DNA of 64,000 nt from Hemibagrus wyckioides (Eukaryota > Chordata > Actinopteri > Siluriformes > Bagridae). The notes below the pieces were generated by a model, which saw only the letters and a program-made list of their open reading frames with translations, was not told the DNA's origin and searched no databases. The stretch's first letter is position 1; each line of letters begins with the position of its first letter. Of the stretch, positions 1 to 15,060 are shown one piece after another. The stretch spans positions 4,415,001 through 4,479,000 of the forward strand of contig NC_080717.1 in NCBI RefSeq assembly GCF_019097595.1, read 5' to 3'. Made by a program: the position numbers and the translations under genes.

Positions 1-2633
1 TCTCTCTGAGGTACAAAAACATCTTTCCACAATAAACTAACTATACCAAACACTCGGGGGCAAAAAAAAAAAAAACAACCCACACAAGTGTGAACTGTTT
101 AAAAATTTCAGAGTTGATTATAACAAGGAAATCCTTAGATCCTTACAGCACAGATATCATGGCTGAAGTTTACACAGGTGCTGGAAAGTCACGCTGATGC
201 ATGTGGATATATGGTGTGTGTACGATTAATGAAAACACCACACTCTTACACTGCCGTGTCTCTTTACATTCCTGGATAGTGTGGGAGTCGGAGATCACAC
301 GCTACGGCATTTCACAGTCTGCAATATTAATAAACACGGAGAAGGTTGACATGCTACGTTCACCTGCGACGCTAAATCAGAACTTCATTAAGGTCATTAA
401 GGTTTGCTATGTCATCGTGACATCTGGCTTGATCATTAAGGACAAATTTATATATTTAAAATTCATATCCTGAATTTATAAAGAAAGTGCTATAGAAATA
501 AATTGAACTGAATGAAGTGCAGAAAAAATAAAGGCTTCAGAGATTTGTTTCTATATGTCCATTTCCTTCTGAAACAGGAAGTCGGAGAGAAAGTATATAA
601 AGACAGTGGCACTCGAGATGTATCTCACCTCGTGATGAATCTAAAGAGATGTTTAGCAAACTGAATAATTTAGAAATACAGCTTGTAGGATTCCTCATTT
701 CCTGTTACAGCATCCTATAGACTTCTAGGCACAAAGCCTTTGATTAGCATTGGGGTAATTCTCAGAATGTGGTGGAAAATATGTCTAAATTAATATATTT
801 AGAGGCTTCTAAAAAATTAAAAGATAAAAATGTTTTGAGTCTTTATAATTTATTATGTTTTTAATTATTTCAATAAATTTTTTATTTATTTTTTTTTGTT
901 TTTTTTGTATTTTTCTTATATAATTTATTATTATTATTTTTAAAAGCATAAACTGTTGAAAAAAATGTTGAAAAATACTTTATTCCTGCATTTCATCTCA
1001 CTAGGGTTAACAATTATTTAAAAAAAAAAAAAGTAATAATGGTAAATGAATAAAAAGCTTGTATTCTGAATTAATTTGTAGATTAGTGTTTCCAGGGTCA
1101 AAGTACACTGTCTCTCCACCTTCCAATTTTCCTATAATTATTCCATAAAAATAAAATTACAGGAGTGTTTTTTTATTGACGTGGGTACGAGTAATGACGT
1201 GTGTGTTGAGATGCTTATTGATGCCATCTTGCCCTTAAAAATACATCTTCAGTAGAATTCTTTGTCCTTGGTGTTTGGTGTAACAGTGCTTGTGCTCATA
1301 ATATCAGTAAAAATAATAATAATTAACTTATTTATCCACAGCACATATTTAGCTTGGGGTTATTTAAATATAAAGTACTTGTGCACTTTCTTCGCTCCCT
1401 ATGTAGTGTAACATAACATGATAAAATATAAGAATCTTATTCGAGGTTCAGCCACAAAATAAAACCTGCTTGTATTATTATTGTATATTAATGTGGTCAC
1501 AATTTCTCTGTGCTTTCCAATGGGGCAAAAGTATTGGCACCCGTATTGGCAGATACAGGTCTCTCGTTTACTTTTAAAACAAATATATAGCCAATACACA
1601 GTTCTAGCATGCAAGTAAATGTGCCATAAATGTTGTTTTTTATTTATTTATCTACAGCAATGCTTTTTTCTCGTTCATATTTACGTTTCTTGAGATTGTG
1701 TCTAATCGCTAATTACTTCCGGTGCACTCTCTTCGCTCCCTACCTAGTGTACAGTGATGGTTAATAACTCCAGTGACTCAAATTGATGACATTAGAGATC
1801 AAGAATGTTCTTTCCAAACCTTTGATGAGAAAACTTTATGCTGGTCAGAAAGACACCATATTTTGATGTTTGTTTCTGACTCAAAGCAGTTTCTTCCTCC
1901 TTCCCCGGGGCATTGAGAGCATTCCCAACAGGACACTGCAGTTTTACAGCCGGCAGTAAAGTGAGACATGAGCTTTAGTGGGAGATAAACAAGCCTGAGG
2001 ATCGATTTGGTTTGGCTGAGCTTCAACACGCAGCTAAACAGCCATTTTTCATCCCAGTGTTTTGTCGTTAGAGTAAACATAAACAGCAGTATAAGTCGAA
2101 TAAAATCTGTGCATGGAAACCTGGAAGGTTCTGTGCTCTGTCTGATGATGAAGGAACTCTAGGGAACGATGAAAGAAAGAAACAGGGCTCAGAGATCAAA
2201 ACCAAGCTCCACAGCTCTCCACATTACAGTGGGATTGTCGTGAGTATTTGCAGGTTGCCGTGTCGATCTGATTCTTTTCAGACGCTGCCTGTGGGACGTA
2301 ATTAGCTCGGGCCACTGAACTGACCTGCGATAAATAGGATGAAACCGTAGACGTCACATGGGAGAGCTGTTCTGCCTGACTGGACGAAGTCTTGGACAGA
2401 CTGTCTGCAGTGTCGTAGCATTTTGGCCTTGAGCTTTAGATATCTGATGAAGGAAACTGAAGCTTTTGGAAAAGAAGAGAAAAGCTCGGGAGCTTTTTAT
2501 TTGGAATCTATTGAAATGTGTTTTGAGGACAATTTATTGGAAAAGTGTTGCGAAGAGTATCATACATCTGTCCGATTTGTATTTCGTTAACAAAAGCCCA
2601 ACAGCTCCAACAAAATCCTTCTATCAGATAGCT

Positions 2634-2681
2634 AGATAGACAGATAGATAGAGAGATAGAGAGAGAGATAGATAGACAGAC

Positions 2682-2757
<76 letters not shown>
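2634..2757. repeat. (GATA)n microsatellite
   Basis: Nearly pure gata repeats with a few gaca and gaga variants. An A-rich duplicate of about 95-bp period (gagataaata...ggcatcaa) follows to about 2,940. Confidence 0.9.
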
Positions 2758-3185
2758 TAATGAATAAATCAATGAATCAATCAATAAAATGAGATAAATA
2801 CAGGAGAGAGGCATCAAGTAAATAAAAAAATAAAATAACTACTAAATAATAAAATAAAATAAAATAAAATAAAATAAATAAAGTGAGATAAATAAAGGAG
2901 AGGCATCAAATAAATAAAAAAAATCAAAGAACTACTAAAGTATTAAAACACTTAACAAATAAATAACTAAATAACTAAAATACAGTAAAAGGATCAGGGT
3001 CTATGTACAAAAGTGGTATTTGGTTCAAATAATAAGTAAAAGGTTGCCAGATATTTTTTTAAAATGTACATTTAAAAACATTTCAGTGTGAATTTAATTT
3101 TGTTTTGTGTAAATACTGCAATTAAGTGCACTAGCTAGTTATGTTACTTAGCGTGAATTAAGCTAGTTACTTTTTGAAAAAGCTG

Positions 3186-3388
3186 TAAAGGAGAAGAAGC
3201 CTTTATTATCGCCATACATACATTACCCATCTGAGGAAGTTTGGGTCAGAGCACAAGGGGCAGCTATGATGCAGCGCCCCTGGAGCAGAGAGGGTTAAGG
3301 GCCTTGGTCAATCGCCCAACAGTGGCAGCTTGGCTGGGGCTTCTGATCAATAACCAGAGCCTTAACCACTTGAGTTACCACTGCCCCT
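3186..3388 (-). mobile_element. SINE-like repeat, family B, copy 1
   Basis: It shares with 33,800-34,045 the words cctttattat, gaggaagttt/gg, ggtcagagcaca, gttaagggcctt and cccaacagtggcagcttgg. The reverse complement begins with a tRNA-like head (ggcagtggtaactca). Confidence 0.6.
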
Positions 3389-3483
3389 AAGAAAAGCTTT
3401 TATTACAACCAAATCCTTTACTATCGATCACGAATAGTCACGATCATCAATCGTGAAATCATCATTCACTCATGAGCTGTTGA

Positions 3484-3967
<484 letters not shown>

Positions 3968-5049
3968 CTCTAGCTTGGACTGGAGTGATGTAGCTGAGGA
4001 TGAGGAACTGTGAGGAACAGAGCCAGAATTCACACACTGTTAAAATAACACCACACCCACTCATGAGGTTCATGGTCTCTACGTGCAAGCATCCTGACCT
4101 CGTAATGTTTTATATACTGTACGTTCTCATGGACACACAAGTTGTGTGCTTATTTGCCTTTGTGTACAGTATTATGGTTGGGGCGAGTCTCGTTTCAGAA
4201 ATTTGTTCGGCTTCTAACACAGCGTGTGTGTGTATGTGTGTGTGTGTGTGTGTGTGGGACCCCTGCTAGAGAAGCGGCTCAGCACAGTCCACATTGTTGA
4301 TAGGAAGCAGCAGCAGGGGAGCTTCCTTTGGTCTGTCGTATAGAAAGCAAATAACTTAATGAAACACAGCAAGCCGTTCACTTTCAACTCCGCAGTGGTG
4401 GGGCAGCGAGGACACGCTTTAAACCTCGGGTTGAGGAGACGGAGCAGCTGCTCTCCTGAGAACATTAAGGTCACTGATCTAACAGACACGAGGCACATGG
4501 GCAGCCATCCAACCCCCGGGTTCGTGTGGAACAATGCGAAGTGTACAGAACACTCAGAACACTACAACATCAGACACGCCCACTTTCACTGCAGATATTA
4601 CTCACGTAAACATCTCTCACCAGGACACGCTGATCACGGGCTAGACGTTCCATGAGATTAGATACGAGGACTAAACTTCAAAATCTAATCAACATCCTGA
4701 ATACTTGTTGAAAAAGCCGATAAAAAGTCTTTTTTTACTTATTTATCTACAGCAGTTATTTGTTCTAATCCCAAATAGCTTCCTGTGCACTCTCTTCGCG
4801 CCCTGTGTAGTGTAACATAATATTATGACAAAATGTAACTGAATATGAATGTTATTTAAGGTTCAGAAACAAAAATAAAAACTGCTTGTATTATTATTGT
4901 ATATTAATGTCATTGACATTTCTCTGTACTTTCCTATGGGGTGAAAATCTTGGCACCACGGCTGCATACAGGTCTCTCGCTTACTCTAAACGTAAAAGAC
5001 TAAAGCGAGGGATGAAAATATTAATGAATTAATGACTGAATGAATGGAT

Positions 5050-5215
5050 AATTTCCTCCGGTTTCCTCCCACATTCCAAAGACATGCTTCTACGCTGATT
5101 GGAGTCTCTAAATTGCCCGTAGTGTGTGATTGCGTGAGTGATTGAGTGTGTGTGTGTGTGTGCCCTGCGATGGATTGGCACTCCGTCCAGGGTGTATCCT
5201 GCCTTGATGCCCGAT
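5050..5215 (+). mobile_element. SINE family C, 3' fragment followed by (ATGG)n
   Basis: It has ctccggtttcctcccaca, ctaaattgcccgtagtgtg and gtccagggtgtatcctgcct as in the 58,225 copy, but no tRNA-like head. The tail runs into an ATGG microsatellite. Confidence 0.7.
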
Positions 5216-5520
5216 GATTGATGGATTGATGGATAGATGGATGAATGAATGGATAAATGGATGGATGGATAGATGGATGGACAAATTGGTGAACAATTAC
5301 TTAGATGATGACAAATGGCTTATGGATGAATGGATGGATGGATGGGTGAATAGATGGATGGATGGATGGATGGATGGAGGGATGGATGGATGGGTGAATG
5401 GATGGATGGATAAATGGATTAATGGATGGATGGAGGGATGGATGGATGGATGGATGGACAAATTGGTGAATGGATGCTTAGATAGATGATGACAAATGGC
5501 TAATGAATGAATGGATGGAT
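5213..5520. repeat. (ATGG)n with a longer imperfect period
   Basis: atgg/atga repeats. The phrase gacaaattggtgaa...gatgatgacaaatggc occurs twice (5,280 and 5,458), so part of the array was duplicated with a period near 180 bp. Confidence 0.85.
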
Positions 5521-5663
5521 GCATATTTGAGTCTGTACTTAAACTTAGAGTACATATGAAACCAGAGTACATATTTTCCTGAATTCAGATAAGTTTTGAA
5601 GTTGTATCATTTAGCCATGTCTCTGTATATAACAGTTACACATGATGGTCATTATTTATCACA

Positions 5664-5666
5664 CTT

Positions 5667-5714
<48 letters not shown>
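5664..5714. repeat. (ATT)n microsatellite
   Basis: About 17 uninterrupted att units. Confidence 0.9.
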
Positions 5715-5716
<2 letters not shown>

Positions 5717-6796
5717 TGCAAAAACCAAACCGTATGACTCACTGTGCTTGTTATTATAAAATGTTTATACAAGTGGAAATTGTATTCAGATCCAGGCTGG
5801 AAATAGAGTGGGTTTAATAAACTACGTCTCTTTGCAGATCTCCGAGTGATACGATGCTGGCTGTATCTGCTTTCCTGTCTGTACTTTCGATCCTTTTTCC
5901 TGTTTCAGTTTGATTTCCTAATATAAACATAATCATCTTCACAAATATCGGTTTTCTCCATTTTTCCATATCGGGATTGTTTTCTGGCTGGAAATGAATC
6001 CGACACAGTCATCTGCTTGTCCGGAGTCACAGGTTTCATGTTTCTGATATCTTTCTGAACTCTTCTAAACTTTGAGAGAAATGTCACTGAAAATGTGGTT
6101 CCATGAAGAGATCTGTTAGGTTGATGTGTACAACACAAATGATGAGCAATATCACTGTTTTCGACCTGATTTTTTAATGAGAGTCCACTTCCTGTCTAAA
6201 ACTTTTAACAAGCGAACACAATCTCACCTGGATTTCATTTCTAAAGTCGTAACAGTCCTCCATATGAGCAGGAAAACATGCCTTGTGGGGGATTTACTAC
6301 CACACAGATATGCTTCATCATCCTCATCATCACCATCATCCTCATCATCATCATATATCATTCATAACCCACCTCACATATGCTTTTAATCTGCGCTTGG
6401 CTCTGACGCACACAGAGAGCTGGAAGAGCATGTGTCATGCGGCGTAATGAAAGTTAAGAGTTCCTAAATAAATGTCGGCTGATTATCGGGTTCAGCTCCT
6501 GACTCCTGTGTTTATATGAATGAGCACCAGAACAGGAAGAGAAATGACCTGCCTGGACGACTTCAGAGAGATTTCTCGGGTCAGGATGCTGACTTGATCC
6601 CATAAGAGTTCTGTTCTCAGCTCACGAAGGACGACGATGATGTCAGATAGACCTGGGTTACTGAGAGAAAGGGGAGAAATGGGTAGGGTTTTGGCAAATG
6701 GAGTGATGGGGAATTTGAAGAAGGAGGGATGTGATGCTAGAAAAATGGAAAACTGAAAACTGGGATATCGGGCTGGTGGAATTTGTACTTTGTACA

Positions 6797-6892
6797 GTTG
6801 TACAGCTACTGATCAGAAGGTTGTGAGTTTTGAGTCCAATGACCACCAAGCTGCCACTGCTGAGCCCTTGAGCAAGGCTCTTAACCCTCACC
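6797..6892 (+). mobile_element. SINE fragment
   Basis: tactgatcagaaggttgtga and the ccaccaagctgcc / gagcaaggctct words match the 47,597 SINE. It ends where Tc1-like copy 2 starts, so the SINE may have been cut by that insertion or truncated. Confidence 0.6.
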
Positions 6893-7421
<529 letters not shown>

Positions 7422-8524
7422 TGAACCTTACAGCTAATTTCCTTCTAGAACGAAACAAAGGGCATAAAACTACGCTTCACACCAAATACTGATTTTTTTT
7501 TTTTTGAATAATTGTTTTATTATTTTTCTGCTCACTGCTCTTCATAATGCTTTTAAACAGAAATCTTTCATTTAATTATTTCTTCTTTCTTCAGTCATCT
7601 TTGTTTTTCAGTATTTCTTGTCATTTCTTTGTTTAATAGAATAAGTTCTCTAGAATAAGTTAAATAAATACTGTATAAAGTGACTTGCATGAGAAGTAGT
7701 GCAATAGAATGTAAAAAGTGAAAGTGACTGTCCAAACATAAGACATCAACAAAGGAAATCAACATAAGAGGAGGAAAATTGTTCCCTACGTGTAAACAAA
7801 CAAACAAAACCATGATTGTCTGGAAATGCTTTATCCTGGTTAGGGTTGTTTCCAGTTCCTCTATCGCAGGAGCGTGAAATGTGAATACACCAGGAATGGG
7901 TTTTCTCAAGGGGAAATTCAGCCAAAAATGACCTACCTGAGCATTATTTCAGGGATGAAAAGAAACCAAGGAACTCAGAAGAAGCCCAGGAGAACATGTG
8001 AAACTCCAAATATACAGTAAACAGAGCTCAGGAGGCTGATGATGGTCCACTTATCTGGTGAAGTGTGATCTGATCTTCCTCAGATCTTTCACACATTTCC
8101 AGTGCCAGGAATTTAATAAATAAACGCAGTCGTGCCAACCCTAACCCTAACCCATAAAACAGAGAACCTACCGGAATCTGTTAGATTAGCTTATATTTTG
8201 AAGATCTGCTGATCTTTTCAGCTCATGTGTTTAGGAGGAACCTCTGACTTCCTTCAGCTCATGTGTATATTTGATTTAAAAAACCCTGAAAATGTTAAAG
8301 CTTCACCTCCTCACATAGAACCATTCATTCCAAACGTTTATCATACACGTCCCGGTTCAAGCAGTTGTAATTATAATGTTAAGAAATGATTCTAAACCTG
8401 TGATGTGCCTCAGGGACAGATCTCCTGTAAGAGCTGTAAGGGTTATAGTCGATGAATCGACACATTTCAGCCAATCAGAATCAGAGATTTCAGCAGCGGT
8501 GTGCTCCCACCACCATGCTACACT

Positions 8525-8815
8525 ACAATTCATCTGCTTTCACTCTTCATCTAGCAGCTTATTGGGTTTCTCGATCTGAAACGAATCACATAAAGGTTCA
8601 AAGAAGAACCCTATGACCATAATGGTTACCTTATAAGAAACTTCTGACCATCCAAAGAACCCTGGAGAAACCAGAACATCTAAGATAGGCAGCACTTAAC
8701 ACACTGTGGAGCTCTATATGCTTTTACAATCACATTTCTGGCATTTGGCAGACGTGGATTTATCCAGAGTGGCTTACAATTTATCTCATTTTATGCAACT
8801 GAGCAATTAAGGGTT
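8525..8815 (+). repeat. Duplicated segment, copy A
   Basis: Starting at tcatctagcagcttattggg it aligns with 10,140-10,425: tttctcgatctgaaa, gaagaaccct, gagaaaccagaacatc, gtggagctctata and catttctggcatttggcaga. It includes the 3' end of the reverse SINE. Confidence 0.75.
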
Positions 8816-8926
8816 AATTAAGGCCTTGCTCAGGGGTCCAGCAGTGGCAGCTTTGGGTGGATCTGGGATTCAATCCCACAACCTTCCAATCAGTAATCCA
8901 ACACCTTAACCACACCTAACCACAAT
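8739..8926 (-). mobile_element. tRNA-derived SINE, reverse copy
   Basis: The reverse complement carries the same tail (gtctgccaaatgcc) and tRNA-like head (ggattgaatccc as B-box) as the 47,597 copy. Confidence 0.6.
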
Positions 8927-10139
8927 ATACTTGGGCTGTGTCCCAAATAACATACTACACACTATTCACATACACTGTGCACGATGTACTCAGGCTTCTA
9001 GTGTATGCATTTAAAAGTATAGTATTGTCGGAAATGGAACACTTTGGAACAGTTTGTTGCTAACCGGAAGTCGTTCCCGACAACGATGTCAAACTGCTAC
9101 AGAAACTTTAGCAGAATACGTCAATTTTTAAAATGACCAAAAACGTTCACAGGCTAATTTAAAAGACTTTAAAAGACGAGTGTCTTGAAATTTTGTTCTC
9201 CTCCAGCATTATCCTTGCGTAGCCCCGCCCCTTTCCCAATACGTAATGAAAAGCAGCGAGAGTTGAGTGCATGAAGTGTCCACCATTCCTCACTTGATAT
9301 TTTCATCAAGTGCATCAAGTACTTTAAGTGCACTTCTTCTTGCTGGAATTTTCAGACTCTACACAGTGACCGAGGATAGTGCGTAAGTATGTGATTCGAA
9401 ACGCACCTCTAAAGTGTAGGAAAGAGACATCTGAAGATCTTAGGGTACTTTGTCACTGGTTCCTAACGGATCTTTCTAATCAGAGAACCAGGGCTGAAAT
9501 TCCTCCATTTGTAAACAGCGTAAACCTTCAGACTGTAGAGAAACCAGTCTTAAATACTTTCCCTAACTGTTTCCAGTCCTTTCAGTCCATTTCCTTGAAG
9601 GGTAATGCGATATTTCTTTTTTTATTAAACCATATTTTCCTGATCAGCTAACCACAACTGTGTGTTTTTCTACGACAGGTCGTGTCAAACAACCTGTCAA
9701 ACAATCCGAATGAAAAAAAGGAGCATTTTGCAGTTAATTATCCTGCTTTCATCGTGTCATTACCGTACAACGTTTCCTTTAGTTTGACCACTTAAAACGT
9801 TTGTTTAGAAAAGATCCCTTTTTATGTTATATTATAAATATAAAATATATAGAAGATATATTCCTTGCCAGATAATTAGCTTCTTATGGGTCACGAAAGC
9901 AGTTCTGGAATCCGTGATTTTCCCGTTTTGAGTGTATGACAAGTGTATGATTATTAGTTGGCGTGTCTCGGGCTGCGTTTGGAATTAAAATGTGAACTGT
10001 ATCTGAATCCAACCAGAGTGTCATATACTGTTTCTTTTTTTCTCTCTGTTAGTGATTTCTCCATGTTTCGGTTAAATGTTGAAGATCGAGCTCACAGCCA
10101 CATTCCCTGATATCTTTCTGTGGAATTACATTACAATAC

Positions 10140-10425
10140 AACTCTTACTATTCATCTAGCAGCTTATTGGTTTCTCGATCTGAAATGGACCACATGAAGG
10201 TTCACAGAAGAACCCTGTGATCACGAGGGTTACCTTCAAAGAAACAGAAGTACTCTTGACCATCTAAAGAATCCTGGAGAGACCAGAACATCTTAGATAG
10301 GTACTGTAGCACTTGGCACATTGTGGAGCTCTATACGCTTTTACAGTCACATTTCTGGCATTTGGCAGACGCCCTTATCTGAAGCTTCTTACAATTTATC
10401 TCATTTAATGCAGCTGAGCGATTGA
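10140..10425 (+). repeat. Duplicated segment, copy B
   Basis: About 290 bp, similar to 8,525-8,815 in the same orientation with scattered substitutions and small indels. It loses similarity inside the SINE part after gcagctgagcgattg. Confidence 0.75.
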
Positions 10426-10924
10426 AACGATCCCCACGAAGGGTCACAGAAGAAAATAGCTGGATCCAGATCTGGATGTTGTCCACATATGCATTGAAAA
10501 GACAATGTAAAAGCTTTTGTATGCAAATGTAAAAGTCGAGGGCATGCTGTGATCGGATCTTAGTATAATGTAAATGCAATCCAGCCGTTGTGTCTGCATT
10601 CACAGGTCGACGTCACACAAAACCCCGCCCACTATCAATCTTCCCCCTCCACTCCCCCCATAGCCATGGGGATTTACGATACTAAAACATAGCCAATGTA
10701 TTGCAGAGTTATTTATTTCACTCTGGACTGTTTTTACTCTAAAGCAGAGATTAGCATGATATTAATAAACTGAATTATTATAATCCAAACAATCTTGGAT
10801 AAAAGAGTCAACAAATTAGGGAATATAAAATGTAAAAGTCGATTTGAAGTCTTGTGTAATTCCTATGGATAAATAAATAGATCGTTAAACTAACAGAGAT
10901 CAGCGGTAATAGTGGCTATTCACA

Positions 10925-10962
<38 letters not shown>

Positions 10963-11384
10963 CTTGCCAGAACATGGCTCTGATCCCAATAGCTCGACTA
11001 ATCCTATAATTCATTTTTACCCCCTCGATAAGCTCACTTTCTGGGCAAACGTCTAAGCCTTTTTCAGACTAGCTCATTGCCTGGTCTTTATTTTATGGAG
11101 CTGCACAACACGCCAAGACCCGAGTGTGTAATCAGAGAAAGAGGACCACCTGCATGCTCATCTGCTTCTCCTCAGCGCTGTACAGACCTCTTATCGTCCA
11201 CTTTGAATTTGAACTGCTTTCTGGTTCCATATAGTACCAAACACTTGACTTTTCCCTAAAGCATGTAGTGAAGCATGGAACAGTCGGTGTTTTATACAGA
11301 ACATCAATACATTTGTGTAGCAGGAAAGATTACTATAAAAGGTTTGACATGTAACCAAAGGCGTTGTCGTTTGGCTGAGGACTG

Positions 11385-11640
11385 CAAAACAAAATAACAA
11401 ATCTGAAAACAAAATAAATCCGAAAACTAAATAACAAATCTGAAAAAGAAAAAAAAATTAAATCAAAATAAACTCCGAAGACAAAATAACAAATCTGAAA
11501 ACAAAATAAAATACATAAATACATAAATAAACAAATTAACAAATCTGAAAAAATAAATCTAAAAAAAACAAAACAAAATAACAAATCCGAAAACAAAATA
11601 ACAAATCTAAAAATAAAATAACAAATCTGAAAACACAAGG
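11385..11640. repeat. aacaaaataacaaatctgaa repeat
   Basis: A degenerate A-rich minisatellite; the words acaaaataacaaatctgaaa recur about ten times. Confidence 0.75.
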
Positions 11641-11849
11641 ACAATTCAGTCAAACGGTAAGCATAGTTTGCGAATGGAATTCTTACCTCTGATTGGACGA
11701 GACATCTGTCACTCGAAATAAGGAAATTGTGTATCTAATGTTATTTCTTGTACATGTGTGGAGTTCTGCGTTCAATTTAAACCATTAATTTAGTCTAAGA
11801 AATTATTTTAATCTTAATTCCTATTTAATCTAAATCCTAAATCTTAAAA

Positions 11850-11854
<5 letters not shown>

Positions 11855-11925
<71 letters not shown>

Positions 11926-12003
11926 ACTTTTATTTTATAAAATTTAAATTTTTTTAAAATTATATTTTTTTAATATAATTTTATTTTTTTATTATATTAT
12001 TAT

Positions 12004-12055
<52 letters not shown>
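11855..12055. repeat. Two (TA)n tracts flanking an AT-rich core
   Basis: ta repeats at 11,855-11,922 and 12,009-12,054 with about 85 bp of A/T between them. Confidence 0.85.
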
Positions 12056-12056
<1 letters not shown>

Positions 12057-12529
12057 TAATAAAAATAAAAATAATAAAAATGTAATTCTCAGCCACCATA
12101 CTAATCATAAATCATATAAGACTAATAAAATAAAATACAATAAAATTAAATTAAATAAAAAAAATAAAAACTGCACTCAGATATCTGCCATATCGACCCA
12201 TATATATTTCTGTAATTTAAAAAAAATAGTAGTAGAAGCTACAAAAACGTTCTCTGTAATGAATCATTTTCTCATATAGATAGAAACGTAAGTGATAACA
12301 GGAACTAACTAGTCTTGTAGTCCAGTGATCTTGAAGTCCAGACTTCAAGTTGAAGTCTGAGAGAAATGAAAATAGTCTCTGAAATCCAGGTCAGGCCTCG
12401 AGGGTATAAACAGAGGACGCAAATGTGGCTGCTTGTGGAAGTGTTTGTTTTTATCTAGTTTCTATCTAATTCAAATCATCTTGAACTCATTAAAATACCA
12501 TGAGGTAATGATCTCCTGATGATCCCCAA

Positions 12530-12560
<31 letters not shown>

Positions 12561-14574
12561 ATGAAGAGGTACAAAAATAGCCCAGCAATCTTTTTTTTCT
12601 TTTTTTTGAGGTATTGAGGTATGTGTGGTGACGGAGACAAACCTTATTCATGTAGACGGGAATTTTTTGTAAGCATTTTTCATGTATTTATATCCCTGTG
12701 GTTCAGGTTATCCTTAGTTTCTCGCATATCAAACAGATCCTCGAGTCTTCCTCAGCTGATACGTCTGAGGAACCGACCTGAATAAGCCCTCACTGATTTA
12801 TCGACCTTCTTTGAGCCAACACTTGTATCGCTTCTTCTTCATGTCCAAGTCCTTATCACCACCGACTTCCCTGCCAGCAGGACATTAGAGACAGAAATAG
12901 AGAACCTGGGCGGAAGTGTTTTGGATATTACATGGCATCATTAATCTCTAACACCAATGTCCAGACAGATCTTAAAGTAAACCCATGTTGCTCAGGATTA
13001 TTGCTCATGTTACTGCACTGGTGTTAATGTATATCAGTATTAATATTAATGTAGGATTGTATGAAGCTTCATAAGGATAGATTTAGCATTATTTTAAGTG
13101 ATCATAGTCGATAGTTTCGGTGTATATATAAGAAAAGAGAAGATCTAGGGTTAGATCCATCCTGGAACAGCAGACAACAATGAATTTATAAAATGAAATT
13201 CCTGATTTTATGAAATTACTGATATGTAAACTTTCGAGTCACAGGTTCTTACTATACTGACTCGCATTTATAAAAAATAATAATTGTTTTCGCTTCTTCT
13301 CAAGAACAATCTGGCAACCCTGGGAAGGACAATTTGGCAGTTCTTCTTGGAAATTTATTATTTATGGAGTTAATTAAAGTTAAAGTTACCAATAGAGTTG
13401 TACGAGTCGTAATTACGACATCAGATGCATTGTAATGTTAATTAATTGTACGTAGCTTTTGTGTTGTGTGCAGGTTATTAGCTTGTTTTTACTGTAAATG
13501 CTTAAGTGTGAAGTAAATATTTCTTACATAGTAACTGAAAATAACTGGAATCAGCTTCTGAGGCGAGTAAATAATCAATTTAAAAAAATAAAACAACACC
13601 AACAAAAAAATACTACAATAAATAAACTGTAAATGTCGCATCAGTCGATTCTCGGACTGACCCGTCCCCAAATTCTTGAGATTTTGAGCTCAGAGAACAT
13701 CCAGAGTTTCGTTCATGTCCATCGTAGTGTTCATGTGTGTTCAGCTCATAAACACGATCTTTTCTTTACCCTTCTAATCTCACTATAATCTCAATCCCGG
13801 CGTCCATTTTGAATCCTCGTGTTGTCTCTGGGAGTTTTTCCTTGTATCTTTTGCCTCTGGTCTGTTCCTTAGTGACTGGAATCTCCATCTTTATGACATA
13901 ACGATTCCTATTATTGAAAGCTCTGTAGAAATCGAATTGAAGTGAATAGAATATCGATCTGTTTCTGAAGTCGAGTGCGTCATGCTTTCTGTCAAGGCTT
14001 CAGTCGGGATGTTCAGCGTGTCTGTTCAGTCGTTTTCATTTGGAAGGGAAGATTTGACTAAATAAATCTAAGAAAGCACTTTTATATATTTTCTGTAATG
14101 CGATACGTCTCCAGGGGAAAACGGCGGAAAGGCCCGGAGCGATCGCCCCGCCGACTCCGACTGATTTGTGGTTAAACGTCCTCTTAGACAGTTTTGCTTG
14201 CCATTGACCATGGTAATGACCCTGTAACGACTGTGCCACCCAACACGTGCTGCCGGAGTCCGCCGTTCACAAACACCACCACTTCCAGCATCAACAAACA
14301 CGTGGAAGCGTTTCACTGTGGGGCAGCTGGTGCCAGGGGGGTGTGGGGGGTCCGGGGCATTTATCTTGGGGATCGAGTGAATTAACACACCGTCATGCAG
14401 AGGAGCGCTCAGATACGCTAAGCCAAACACTTACGCATGACTTAACAAAGACACACACACACACACACACACAAGAATGGTTGGATAAATTCATCAGAGT
14501 TTCAGCTCGGTGTGGTCTGAATGTTTTGGTCTGAAAGTGAGATTATTTTTGCTAAGGTCAATTACATGTCTGTA

Positions 14575-14694
14575 GAAATGTAGAGGAAAAAAATCTCAAC
14601 AATGGTTTTAAAAATTTTTTTTTGAAAAAATAAAAAAAGATGTTTTAAAACAAACAAAAAAAATCTCAAAGATGTTTTTTCTAAAAAGAAAATA

Positions 14695-14749
<55 letters not shown>

Positions 14750-15060
14750 AATATCAAACGTGGTTTTTCAAAATAAGAATCTCAAAAATGTTTTTTTCTT
14801 TAAAAGAAATAAATCTTTAAAAAAAAATCTCAAAGATGTTTTTTTCAAAAAGAAAATCTTAAAGATGTTTTTCTAAAAAAATTATTAATAAATAAAATCT
14901 TGAATACAAACAAAAAAATTCAAAGATGGTTTTTCAAATAAATAGATAAATAAATAGATAATCTCAAAGATGGATTTTCTTAGAAAATCTCAAAGATGTT
15001 TTTGCAACAACAAAAAAAGCTGTTTTTCAAAAAAAAATATACTACTAATAAAAAATATCA
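14575..15060. repeat. aatctcaaagatgtttttt minisatellite with (AAAT)n
   Basis: The phrase tctcaaagatgtttttt recurs about ten times at irregular spacing, with an (aaat)n run at 14,695-14,749. Confidence 0.75.

Noticed and set aside
8137..8153. Telomere-like (CCCTAA) motif
   Set aside because: Fewer than three units; too short to call an interstitial telomere.
11077..11259. Possible upstream collagen exon containing RPECV
   Set aside because: Chance likeness to the SEC.C motif; the flanking residues and splice sites do not fit.
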